A DNA stretch of 64,000 nt from Adineta vaga. Lineage: Eukaryota > Rotifera. Positions 53,201 through 64,000 of the stretch are shown piece by piece. The stretch is from positions 10,850,001 through 10,914,000 of the forward strand of contig CP075494.1 in assembly GCA_021613535.1 (NCBI GenBank), read 5' to 3'. The notes beneath the pieces are model-generated. The model did no database searches. It was not told the DNA's origin and saw only the letters and a program-made list of their open reading frames with translations. The position numbers and the translations under genes are program-made. Each line of letters opens with the position of its first letter. The first letter of the stretch is position 1.

Positions 53201-56200
53201 TAGATTCTTAATCTATTAAAATCAATGATAACGCATTTACCTGAACAATTAATACAACCATTCTATAGTACTGCATTACAAATGACAAAATCTGATGGGT
53301 AAATTTTAATCATAGATTTTATATATGAATCTTTTCTTTTTTGTCATAATGAAAGGATGTACAATTTAATGCATGAATTAAACATGAATCCTATTCGTTG
53401 GCCATTGATATTTACTATTGCTCGTGGTCTTCGTCTCTTGCATGATGTACGATTATTATCTAAACCAAATCCATCCGAAGAATATGCTAAAGAACTTTGG
53501 ACAATTTTATTAACTGTATTTCTTTCTATAAAAATGTTCATATCGAAATTTATTAGCATCGATTGTTTTGTTTTTTTCTTCTTCAGAAAATGATTACTCG
53601 AGAGGAAGAATGCGATAAAGCAAATATCATTCTAACAATTGATAATCAACGTGGTTTACAAGCATTATTTGATTATATTATCTATCTTGGTATTAAAGTA
53701 AGATCATCATTCCCTTCAGTCTGAAATCGGAATACTTATCTTCACATTTATTTCAGCCCAATGAAGTCTTACCTTATTTCTTTCAATCTCATCGTATTCA
53801 TACAGATTCTGGTATGGCAACAATTGGAACATATTTATTAAACTTATTTAAACATCAAATTACCAGTTGGCTTGGTACTACTCCACATTTTATTATAAAT
53901 AATGTTGGTGATATAAAAACAGTTGATCAATGTCGTTCAGTAGTATCATTTCTAACTATTGTTCTTGATTTATGTAGTCGAGAAAAAGATATTCGTCAAC
54001 AATATGGTCGACAATTTGTGGATGGTATTTATACTTGTTGGCCACTATTTACTCCTCTATATCGTTCATTAAATCTCGATGATAAACTATTAATTGTTAC
54101 ATTATTAACAAAAACATTCATTATCGATAGTCGTTTATTAATTGTTCATGAACAATTTGATCATATCTCTCAAATGTATTTAAATTTATTAATTGATAAA
54201 CAATTAAATTTAACATTTAAAATTCGTTTACTTGATTTATTACCATTTTTTGCTTCATTAGATACCGATGAAGATATGTCCGAAGAAAAACGTAAGAAAT
54301 GGTCAGATGAACTCTGTCGAACATTACATACATTTACTGCTGATTGTTTTCCGTTGAAAAGTACTGAATTTCGAAAAGGTACACAAGAATATCATGATTA
54401 TCTCGGTGCTATACGAAAACTTCTATCGGCACTTGAATTATCATCGTCATTTATTCTTTTTGAATTATTAATCTGGATGTTATGTTGTGAAGCACATCAT
54501 ATATTTGAAGATGAAATTCTATCATCAATCAGTCGATATGTTATCAAACTCAATGATCAAATTAAACAATTGAATTTATTGAATTATATTCATTCGATCT
54601 TATTTGGAAAAAATCCATTATTTCGTCTTGAACATCGTTTGAATGCATTGGATAAATTCATATTAAAAATTCTTACTTCTGTGAAAAAAAGTACATTAAT
54701 TGAATTTTATAATAATTACATTGCATTCTTTGTTATTGATCAACTTGATATTAAATTAGATTTAACAGCATCATCATCAGCATCTCTAACTTCGATTTTA
54801 ATCAATAAAATTTGTACATATCGTTTTATTGATTATATGTATACAATATTGAATAAAGATGATGTATTTGGAATGAATTCTTCTATTGTAAAGAACTTTT
54901 ATGAAGCAGTGAAAAGACAAGATGAAGCAAGAAAATTATTAAATCTTGAAATGCCAATAACAACAATTAAAATAGCATCAACAATGGATGGAAAAGAATT
55001 AACAAAATATGTTATTGCACGAGCTCGTGCACAATTTATTGATGGAAAAATGATTAAATCTATGGAAATAATGTTAACAAATGTAATAACTGTGGAAAAA
55101 GATATGAAAATGCATTTAATTCGTTCATTAGCAATGAGTTCATTCAATTGTTTAATATCCGTTCTAATTTGTACACAAACCGAAGCAAAACTTTATAAAG
55201 CTTTTATATTTGATGCTAATGCATCTAAAGTATGAGAATCAATCATTTCGAATTTCATTTAAAGATGATTTCTCTTTCAGGATGAATCTATTTGGGAGAA
55301 CTTAATCAATCCAGATCATAAATATACCTTTCCACTTGAACTTGAACATTATTATAAAAAAGATAAACGTACCTTATTAAATATACTTTCAAAAAAACTT
55401 CTTACATCTTCACCAAATTCCGATAATCAACAACGTTCAACAACTACACCACGATATTTACCATCACAATATCTTTTCGGTAGTAGTCTTACCGATGAAT
55501 TAGCTGTATTCGATTTCACATCTGCTATTGTTACTCAACAACATAGTGATTTCAATAAAACTCAATCAAGTTCTCTTCCAGAGAATACATTAGAAATATC
55601 TCTCCTTAATAAAAATGATGATCGACCAGCATTAATCGAAGGTACAGATGATGAACTTAGTACAGAGTTTCTTGATATTGAAATGGATGAACTTAATCTT
55701 CATCCATGTATGGTACCAATGGTTTGTTTACTTAAACATATGGAAATTCATGGAATTACACCATCATCATCAACTTTAACTACACAATCTGAAATGCCAC
55801 CATGGATGATTTGTTTATATAAAAAATTTTGTGATACGACAGTTGAATTTAATATTAAACTATTTCTTATGCGATTGATTACACATACACATACAATTTT
55901 TAAACCATACGCACGATATTGGTTAACGCCAATTATTCATATGTGTAATCAAATTTTTGAAAAATCATCCGAAGGTTTAAATATATTTCTAATTGATACA
56001 ATTGTTGTTCTATTATCATGGAGTTCAATGGCAATTCCAAGTGAAATTGATACAATAGCAGTTCAACGTTTATTTGAATATTTCTTTCTTCATTGTTCAC
56101 ATAAAAATTCTCAAGTAATGAAATCAAATTTAGATTTAATTAAAAAATTAGTTGAATCATGGAAAGAACGTATTTCTGCTCCAACATTAATTCTACATAA

Positions 56201-59200
56201 ATTAATATCAGATCCCGATATTAAATCAAAACAAAATGCAATTGGAATATCCTTAATTGGAATTTTATTAGCAAATGATATTCTACCGTATAATCAAACA
56301 AATGATCTTTCAGAAGATAAATTTAATGAAACTTTATTAAAAAATATGAAAAATTCATTTCGAAATATCTATGCAGCTGCTGCAGAAGTTGTTGGAATGT
56401 TATTACATGTGAAAAAACTTAAACATGAATCAAATGAACGTTTATTAGAACAATTAAGTTTCCTATTAAAATGGCATAGTGGTCAAGGTACTCAAGATAC
56501 GTATGTTACATGTGTCTATTCATTACAAAAACATTATCCAGATATTGTCGATAAAACGTAAGTATTTTAGAGATTGAGAAGAAAAATCTGATTGTTTTCA
56601 TTGTAGTGTAATGAATAAATTATTGTTTGGTTTAAAGAAATTATATGGAGATTTCAAAATGGAATGTCTCGAAGCGATTAGTGCAAATATTACAGAATTA
56701 GATTGTGCATATTTAGAATTAAAAGCAGCAGGAATATTGGATATACTTATTCATAAAGATTTTAGTATTCGTAGTGTTGCATTACGTCTCATTTATAAAC
56801 TTCTTTCAAAATTAACTCATGAACAATTATTTGAAATAGCTCAAATTTTATCCATTGATGGTCCTAATGAATGTCAACATTGGACACTTGAAATCTATAA
56901 ATGGATGTATGATTATATTACACAATATATTACCAGTGAAAATCGAACTACTACAACATCGACAATTTCAGAAACATTCTATCATCATGTTCGTGAACAA
57001 TTACTTCAATTTCTATCGAGTAAAACCGAATATATACGTGTTAATTGTCGAAATTTTTGGTGTGATCCAAAACGTTTAAGTATATCTTCAAATCATCGTC
57101 TTATTGCATTAGTTGATCAATTATATTCAATTAAAACTGAAAATGATTATCTAAATTATTCAACAAATTTTCTTCTTGAACGTACAACACATAATCCTGA
57201 TTATCATCATTTAATTTTCGAAAATCCATTGGATAAATGTACATTTCAAGAATTTCCATTAGCATGTAATTGGCGTCAACGTCATCATACATATATGACA
57301 CCTCTATTTACTTTACAATCTCAATCAACAATAGATCCAACAAATACAAATTTAATAACTCTTGATCCAGTTCATTTCATGCAAACAATATCGAATAATA
57401 ATGATCCACAACCTATGATATTACAAACACAAGAAATATCGAATCGACAACAATTTCTTCCAACACAAATGTCAGATAATCATAATCTTAATTATAATTG
57501 GCTTAAACAAACCAATACATTTGATACAACAAATACATTTGCATTACCAACCTTATCAACACAAACGAAAAACACATCGTTAATTGTTAATGTAAGTAAA
57601 ACTAAGCCAACAAACAGCAAATTTGACAAAGAAGAAAAAGATGATGATGATGATGATGATATTTTTCGACTTAAACGACGATTTTTAAAAGATACTGGAA
57701 AATTACATAAATATTTTGCTCGTAAACAAAATGAAAAGAAACAACAAGAAAAAGAATTTCTTCATGAAATTAAACTTAAACAAGAAAATCAAGTTGAAAA
57801 ATATCGTTCATATCGTATTGGTGAATTGCCTGATATACAAATTCGTTATAGTGATATCATTATTCCTTTACAAGCACTTGCACAATATGATAATCATATT
57901 GCTCGTTTATTATATGCAAGTTTATTTACGTCGATTTTAACTTCTCTCGAAGATAAATTATCGTCTGATGAATACGTTGAATTAATTGAAACAATTCAAC
58001 AACGTTTCAATGCAATTTTATCTCAATCAGAAATCTTCTATCCATCTTTGATTGCTGCCATACTCGATATTGTTCTATCAAAACCAAAACAGATAAAAAT
58101 TTCTGCTCAAAATATCAGTGCAGCAAGTATTGCAAGTCATTTAGAATCAATTGGAATTTTAACAATCGAATATTTTATTCGTTTAACACAAATAAATGAA
58201 CAAAATGAATTGATTCATGGATCAACAAAGAAAAAATTCAAATCCGATCCATCGATTGATACTCAACTCTACAAACAAATTGATCATTGGCTTGAATTAG
58301 CTAAATGTTATCGTTCATTAGCAGATTATGATGATGTTCGTGGAATATTCTCTCAGATATCCAATTTAAATCCATTAACATTACAAGCTATTGAAGAAGA
58401 GAGTCATGCAGATTTTCTCTCTGCTTTAAATACTTATATAACAGCATTAGAACAAAATCCTCTTATCGATGAAGCAGCAAATAATCCAGTTCTCGAATTA
58501 GAACATGAATTTTGGACACAATCCATGTTAAATTGTTGTAATCACTTGAATAATTGGACAATTATGTCGAAACATATCTTTCTATCAAATACAACATTTG
58601 ATACTCTATGGTCAAATGCATATCAATTAAATTATTTAATGCCATATGCAATACGTGCAAAATTGAAATTATTAATATCCGGTACGGAACAAGAACAATT
58701 AGAACAAGAAGATCTTTGTCAATTTTTCAATAATTTATCTGCATCTTCAAATGTAACAACACCAGCAACATCAAATTCAGAAACAACATTTGTAAAACGA
58801 TCATATATTGAAAAACAATATCCATTTGAATTAGCAACATTTTTTCTCTATCAGAAAGATTTTGATCGTAAGTTAATTTCATAGGAATAGATCAACAAAA
58901 TGCGTTTCTTTCTTTTTTTAGGTTCAAAATATTATATTCAATATGCAAAAGAACAATTTTTATATAATTGGTCACAATTAAGTCGTTTAAGTGATTACGG
59001 CCGAAAGAATACGATACAATTAATTCAACCTTATCATGAACTTGATCATTTTCTTCTTTTTCTCGAACATAATCTACCATTAATTAAATCGTTGGAAAAT
59101 CGTTATTTAACTAATAATAAACATGATACAATTACTCGAGATTCATTTCTTCAACGTATACACGAAGATCTATTGACTCAATGGAAGCTACCAGATGTAA

Positions 59201-62200
59201 TTCGTAGTTCAATTCAAACATGGGATGATATTGTTACTAATCGTGCATTATTTTTAGATGTAAGTGAACAAATTTAATATTTTTTAGGCTTATTTTTCTT
59301 GTTCATTAGATTCTTGATGATTTAATTGGTGGACCACGAATGACGTTTACTAGTCGATTGAAAGCAACAGAATTTGATCCTATATTAATTGATTATAAAG
59401 TTCAATCTTCACTTGATATGGCTTATTGTGCTTTACGTCAACGAAATTTTAAATTAGCATTAACAAAATTAAATGATACTCGTAATCGTCTTGATTTATG
59501 TCAAAATTCATTGATAAAATCTATTCATTGGAATGAAATCTATTGTGATGTTCATTTAAAACGTCATCAAAATCAATCGACCCTTTCAAGTTTATTATCA
59601 ACACTTGTAGCAAAAGAATTGACAAAATTAGAAACAAAAATCCATTCAATGCCAATTATTGATGAACAAACTGCAATATTAAATTCGACTTATATACAAT
59701 TAAATTCACAATTTTGTCGAACAGTCATCGACTTTCTATTAGAACAACCGAAAGCTTATATTGAATATGAACATGATGAGAAGATTTCTTCTGCAAAACA
59801 TCGACAATTAGAAATGTATCTCTACGGTTTAGATAATCAAACAAATACAGTGCAAAAAGCAGAAACCTTAATCAAAGAATTATTTCATAAAGGTATGAAT
59901 ATATTGAAGAATAATATTGAAAAACAAGAAACAGATTTACAAAATGTAAATATTCGTACTGCAAAAGAAACAGCACTTAGTCATGATTATAATGAATTAG
60001 CACGATTCTGTGATGATTATCTTCGTCGATATGAAAATAATGACGATAATCATCATCCAATGCATCATTTATTTTCTGGAAATAATGGAAAACAAATTGC
60101 AGAATTGATTATTCAATCAGTTCTATCATCAATGAAATATGGTTCGAATGAAGGTGTCAAACGTTTTTCACGTATATTACAAATTATTGAATTATATCCA
60201 AATACTTTGGAATCTATCGCAAATCGTTTACAAGAAATTCCATGTTGGATGTTTTTCGATTGTTTATATCAAATAACTGCACATTTAGATAAACCCATTG
60301 CGTATGTATTGATATTTGTATTTTGAAATAAACGATTTGACTTTCGAAATTTTCTTCTAGTCTAAAACTTTATCCACTTATTGAACAAATTGTTAAGTCG
60401 TATCCACAATCGATCGTTTATCCATTTAAATTAAGTTATGAAACTTTACAATATTCAATTAATGATTCTGTATTAAAACGTAATCTTGAAATCATTCGCC
60501 ATAAATTAGATCGACAAACTCCACTTGTAAATGAATTTATTCAAGCATTAAATCATTTAAATCCTCAACAACAATTTGAAAGTTGGTCAAAAGAATTGTA
60601 TCAATTATTAACTAATGATCTTCAATCACGTGATGCAACTAAACTTCAAAATCATTTGAAAAAATTCAAAGATATTCTCTTTTCCGATATGATCAATGTT
60701 GATGAAACAAATGAAGAACATACAAGTACGACAATGACTTCACAAGATAGTGTTTTCAATGATGGAACAGATCAGCGTTTATTAAAAACACGATTAACAT
60801 CAATACGATATCAATTTAGAAATTCAGTTGAAAAAGATCTAGATACATTATTTGGTAAACAAGGCGAATTATTTCCAACTGTTCTATTATCTGATGTTAA
60901 AATAGTGCTAACGAAAATTAGTACGAAATTAAAATCAATTACACAAGATAAATCAAATATAAATGATTATTCTACATGGTTTTCATTAACATTTCGACAA
61001 CAACATCGTATTTTTGGTACACCATCAATTCGTGAAATTGAAATACCTGGACAATATACGAGTAAAAAGAAACCATTACTTGAACATCATATAAAAATTG
61101 TTGGTTTCGATGAGAAAATCTTAGTTCTCCATTCGTTAAGATTACCAAAACGTTTGACAATACGTGGACATGATGAAAATGATTATCGATTTTTAATCAA
61201 AGGTGGAGAAGATATACGACAAGATCAACGTATTCAAGCATTATTTACCATTATGAATGATCTCTATGATAATGATCCAAATTGTAATCAATCAAATTCA
61301 GCACATATTTCTATACGAACATATAAAGGTAAAACAATATTCATCTAAATCAATTTCTATTCATTCTTATTTTATTATAGTTATACCAATGTCATCAAAA
61401 TTAGGAATGATTGAATGGTTGGATAATACACGTCCATTGAAAGAACTTATTGATGAATGTTATACAAAATCTGAACAAGATATTATATCACAAGATCAAC
61501 ATCCGAGAAAACTCTATCAAGATTATGTAACAAATGCATTTCAAAAAGCGAAACCAACGGCTAAAGCAACGAGTAATACTCTTATGTATGCGGAATTGTT
61601 TGTTTCTTTAACAAAAAATCAAATTCAAGAAGAATTCAATAAAATTCAAGCAATTGTTCCTAGTGATTTACTTCGACGTGCATATTATAAAATAGCGAAT
61701 TCTCATGAAGGATTTTATACATTACGTCAACAATTTATTACTAGTTATGCTATTTTATGTACAAGTCATTATATACTAGGCATTGGTGATAGACATCAAT
61801 CGAAGTAAAATTCTGTTGAATGTAATGGATTTATAAATTTCATACTTTCTATTTAGTTTTTTAATTGATACAACCTCAGGACAAGTGATTGGCATTGATT
61901 TTGGATCAGCATTCAATGCTGCAACAATTGTAAGAGAAAACTTTATTTTTGATTATAAGATAAAACGAAAATATGTATCGTTTAGCATTTACCTGTTCCT
62001 GAACTTATACCAATTCGTTTAACTCGACAATTGACTCAACTAATGTCACCGATTGGTACTGCCGGTCTTTTCCGTGCAACAATGATTGATACTATCAATG
62101 CATTACGTGAAAATTCTGATTTATTATTAAGTACAATGAATGTATTCATCAAAGAACCATTGATGGAATGGGTGGTAAGTAGTTCTATTATTTTAACTTT

Positions 62201-62727
62201 ATTGTTTCTGATTAATACCGATTTGTAGGAACATGCACTTAAAACTAGCAGACAAGTTTCACAAAGTGGTATGTTCATTACATATTTTAAGATTAAAAAA
62301 TGAACGGTTTTCTTATTTCAATTCTATAGAATCAAGTCCAATTCGTTCTGATGATACATATGCAAAAGATCGAATTCGAAGTGCTCGTCTAAAACTAAAT
62401 GGAATCAATCCAGCTGTCATTACCGCGTATGTACTACCCATCCTATGAATAGATGTATCTTCTATGGCGATATTTATTGTTTTTAGTGCGGATCTTAAAT
62501 TAAATAATTTTCTTCGTCCTTCTGCATTGAAGGAGGCACTTCGTTGCATGGAAAAAGTTGTCGGTGGTGATCAAAATGAAAATAAACGTGCACAAATTTT
62601 CGTACAATATGGATCCAATCGTTATCATCAGTTAACAGCCGATGAACAAGTCGATTGTATTATTGATCAAGCAACTGATGTAGATATCTTAGCTCGATCA
62701 TGGGCTGGTTTAGAAACATTTATGTAA
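47210..62727 (+). CDS. PRKDC: DNA-dependent protein kinase catalytic subunit (DNA-PKcs)
   Basis: A complete gene of several dozen exons. The ATG at 47210 begins MSENSSASNFDNYIAELHEN. HEAT-repeat blocks match DNA-PKcs in order: IRGYGIFANACKLYG, KPKDFQIFYNLVDFC, VAWDNENHITFNVPFDDLKP, SDRQTKITACELLQS and NSFKRLGSTLAWNSIY. Then ELEMDELN-like LDIEMDELNLHPCMVPMV, RLKRRFLKDTGKLHKYFARK and SYRIGELPDIQIRYSDII follow. The kinase domain has REIEIPGQYTSKKKPLLEHH, FLIKGGEDIRQDQR, catalytic ILGIGDRHQSN (split by an intron) and metal loop IGIDFGSAF. It ends in a FATC motif (IIDQATDVDILARSWAGLET). S/T-Q sites (QSQ, QTQ, PTQ, STQ; about 57315-57570) mark the ABCDE phosphorylation-cluster region. Bound by Ku at DNA ends, this kinase drives non-homologous end joining. 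Exons near 53814-55227 and 56611-58868 are very long; introns are mostly 45-65 bases. Confidence 0.97.
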
Positions 62728-63318
62728 TTCTTGTTGCAACTATTTTTTTAATGTCTTTGTATTATCATAAAAATAAATATGAAATGATAAATATTTTCAA
62801 GAACAAACTACGATTCTTTCTTTATTTACATTTTGATTAAATGATAAGTGTTGCTCTGGCAGATCAATGTTACCATCGATCCGCTTGATTTCGTCATCGC
62901 AACATGTATTTTATCTTTTTCGATATATACCTCTTGGTAAGTTGTAATAAGCAACTTTCTCTACGATCAAAGATCCACGCCCTCTAGCGTGTCTCTACAC
63001 TTTCTCCTTTTTTCTTTCATTTCTATACATCAGATATATACAGAATATCATTGAATAAAGTTACTTATTACAACTTATACCAAGAGGTAAACGATCTTAC
63101 CAAATCAAACGCATGTTGCGATGACGAAATAACGCGGATCGATGGCGACATTGATCAGCCAGAGCAACATTCTTTCATTGAAAAACGGAGCAAAAACAAT
63201 CTAATGTAATTTCGTTTCATTACGAAATAATTCGATGACTGTTTTCATCGATGTAAAATAAAAGTGAAATGTGTTTAGACACGGTGCAGAAAAGAGAAGG
63301 GAAATGTTGTAGTTAGTT
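62728..63318. other. Intergenic stretch with inverted repeat, upstream of U2
   Basis: It contains the PRKDC 3' UTR (AATAAA-type signal near 62772), the inverted repeat described separately and the U2 upstream region, where the proximal sequence element of an snRNA promoter would be expected about 45-60 bases upstream of 63319. I cannot name such an element with confidence. Confidence 0.5.
62849..63169. repeat. Imperfect inverted repeat, arms about 110 bases
   Basis: The left arm is 62849-62958 and the right arm 63057-63169, separated by 98 bases. The outer ends match best: TGTTGCTCTGGC on the left faces GCCAGAGCAACA on the right, and CGTCATCGCAACATG faces CATGTTGCGATGACG. The inner ends also match (GTTGTAATAAGCAACTTT against AAAGTTACTTATTACAAC). 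The middle of the arms is divergent. No clear target-site duplication is seen outside. It could be a MITE-like element or a structured regulatory palindrome. Confidence 0.85.
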
Positions 63319-63510
63319 ATCGCTTCTCGGCCTTTTCGGCTAAGATCAAAGTGTAGTATCTGTTCTCGTCGGTTTGAAAGCCGGCGCTGGTCTCATTGAG
63401 GCCAGGCTCTTTCAAGCAGATTTTTGGACATGGGCCAGGATCACCCGAGTTCACTCGGACCTGTGCCACGGATCGTCTCGACACTGCAGTGCCGTCGAGT
63501 TTGGTCCACT
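63319..63510 (+). ncRNA. U2 spliceosomal snRNA
   Basis: The 5' end reads ATCGCTTCTCGGCC, the canonical U2 start, followed by GCTAAGATC and the branch-site recognition element GTGTAGTATCTGTTC. Stem IIa has the pairing CGTCGG/CCGGCG around TTTGAAAG, and stem IIb has an eight-pair stem CTGGTCTC/GAGGCCAG with an ATT loop. The Sm site is ATTTTTGG near 63419. Stem III (CCGAG/CTCGG) and stem IV with loop CACTGCAGTGCC, matching the loop of other U2 RNAs, follow. U2 pairs with the intron branch point in splicing. The 3' end is placed near 63510 by comparison with the usual 188-nucleotide length. One base (C) in the stem I loop (TTTTCGGC) differs from the common TTTTGGC. The gene is GC-rich against AT-rich flanks. 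Confidence 0.93.
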
Positions 63511-63534
63511 CCCGTTCTCCTTCGGGACAACGGG
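63511..63534 (+). other. UUCG-capped hairpin at the U2 3' end
   Basis: Directly after the predicted U2 end, CCCGTT pairs with AACGGG, and inside it TCC pairs with GGA around a TTCG loop: a very stable cUUCGg tetraloop hairpin. It may be a 3' extension of the RNA, a processing signal or a transcription pause site. Confidence 0.6.
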
Positions 63535-64000
63535 AATCATTCTATCAACAAAGTCAAAATGAAAACAGAAAACACCTTGTGACGAGCTTCTTTTCTTAAG
63601 AACTACAAATTGCTATCATAGTTGCTCTTCGTCCATTGTTTCCTTTTCCATCAAAGCAAAGCTCGCTACTGTTATGAGAAAAATGAAATTTAATTCTTCA
63701 AGTCTCGTCTCGAATCATCATTTTGAATCAGAATCTTGTCAATAGAAAGATACGATTCTTTTTCTTTCGGAATATAATTGAATATTTCGATGTTTGAAAA
63801 ATAGAAAACTAAAATCGGAAATCCTGTCTCTCCTCATTAATGTTGAATCGAAATGTAGGAACTTCGAAGATTGATTTATAATGAATCGTAGATATGCTGT
63901 TAATATACGATTATCTTGACTCATCCAACTTTGATAATTGTAATATAAATATGATTGAATATCGTTAATATATATACATATTGGGCTTTCCAGTCATTTG
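63535..64000. other. Downstream stretch, no supported gene
   Basis: AT-rich with a short reverse-strand ORF (63739-63924) of low support. A reverse-strand frame ending IFEVPTFRFNINEERQ... near 63795 could be the 3' exon of a gene off the right edge, but no clear splice site supports it. I call no gene here. Confidence 0.3.

Noticed and set aside
63553-63569. Possible snRNA 3' box downstream of U2
   Set aside because: The sequence resembles the A-rich part of the 3' box only loosely and lies farther from the RNA end than usual.
63374-63599. Short ORFs over the U2 gene
   Set aside because: They lie inside the snRNA and its 3' hairpin; the RNA explains the sequence fully.
63739-63924. Reverse-strand 61-residue ORF near the right edge
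   Set aside because: No recognisable features; a competing frame there also looks weakly coding, so no gene is called.

Overview
This is eukaryotic, animal nuclear DNA. The sequence is very AT-rich, and most genes are cut by many tiny GT-AG introns of about 45-65 bases; removing these restores intact reading frames. Neighbouring genes lie tens to a few hundred bases apart on both strands. Animal markers include a near-canonical cytoplasmic actin, a CEP104 orthologue, DNA-PKcs, an LCOR/E93-type pipsqueak factor and an RBM24/38-type RNA-binding protein. The gene density, micro-introns, F-box/LRR gene and candidate foreign gene suggest a bdelloid rotifer; that assignment is an inference from style, not from a search.

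Layout. 1-1607 (+) is the 3' end of an unrecognised gene, convergent with a PPTC7-like PP2C phosphatase (1641-3760, -). Mitochondrial tyrosyl-tRNA synthetase follows (4082-6309, -), then an unrecognised proline/serine-rich protein (6594-8814, +), TFIIH subunit GTF2H3 (9258-10228, +) and VPS52 (10412-13346, +). An RBM24/38-like gene (13439-15070, -), a disordered protein (15750-16412, -), a Dexras-like GTPase (17665-18509, -), ZSWIM7 (19481-20148, -), ATP synthase subunit f (20424-21061, -) and actin (21674-22930, -) form a run on the minus strand.

23-29 kb is different. An alpha/beta hydrolase (24856-26199, -) with almost no introns lies between two 101-base direct repeats about 93% identical, and an intronless multi-membrane-span EF-hand protein (27452-28783, +) follows. 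Next come an LCOR/Eip93F-like transcription factor (29550-31601, +), an STK16-like kinase (32124-33380, +), an F-box/LRR-like protein (33576-35523, -), a small basic ORF (35596-35832, -), a gene-free stretch of 3.6 kb, and an intronless orphan seven-span receptor-like protein (39457-41037, +).

The last third holds CEP104 (42343-46929, -), divergent from a complete DNA-PKcs gene (PRKDC, 47210-62727, +). Downstream is a long imperfect inverted repeat (62849-63169), then a U2 snRNA gene (63319 to about 63510) with a UUCG-capped hairpin right after it.

Functionally this is mostly a housekeeping neighbourhood: transcription/repair, trafficking, mitochondrial translation and ATP synthesis, cytoskeleton, cilium, splicing. 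Two genes belong to double-strand-break repair: PRKDC (end joining) and ZSWIM7 (RAD51-dependent recombination). The least explained parts are the repeat-flanked hydrolase segment, the intronless membrane-protein genes and the palindrome beside U2.
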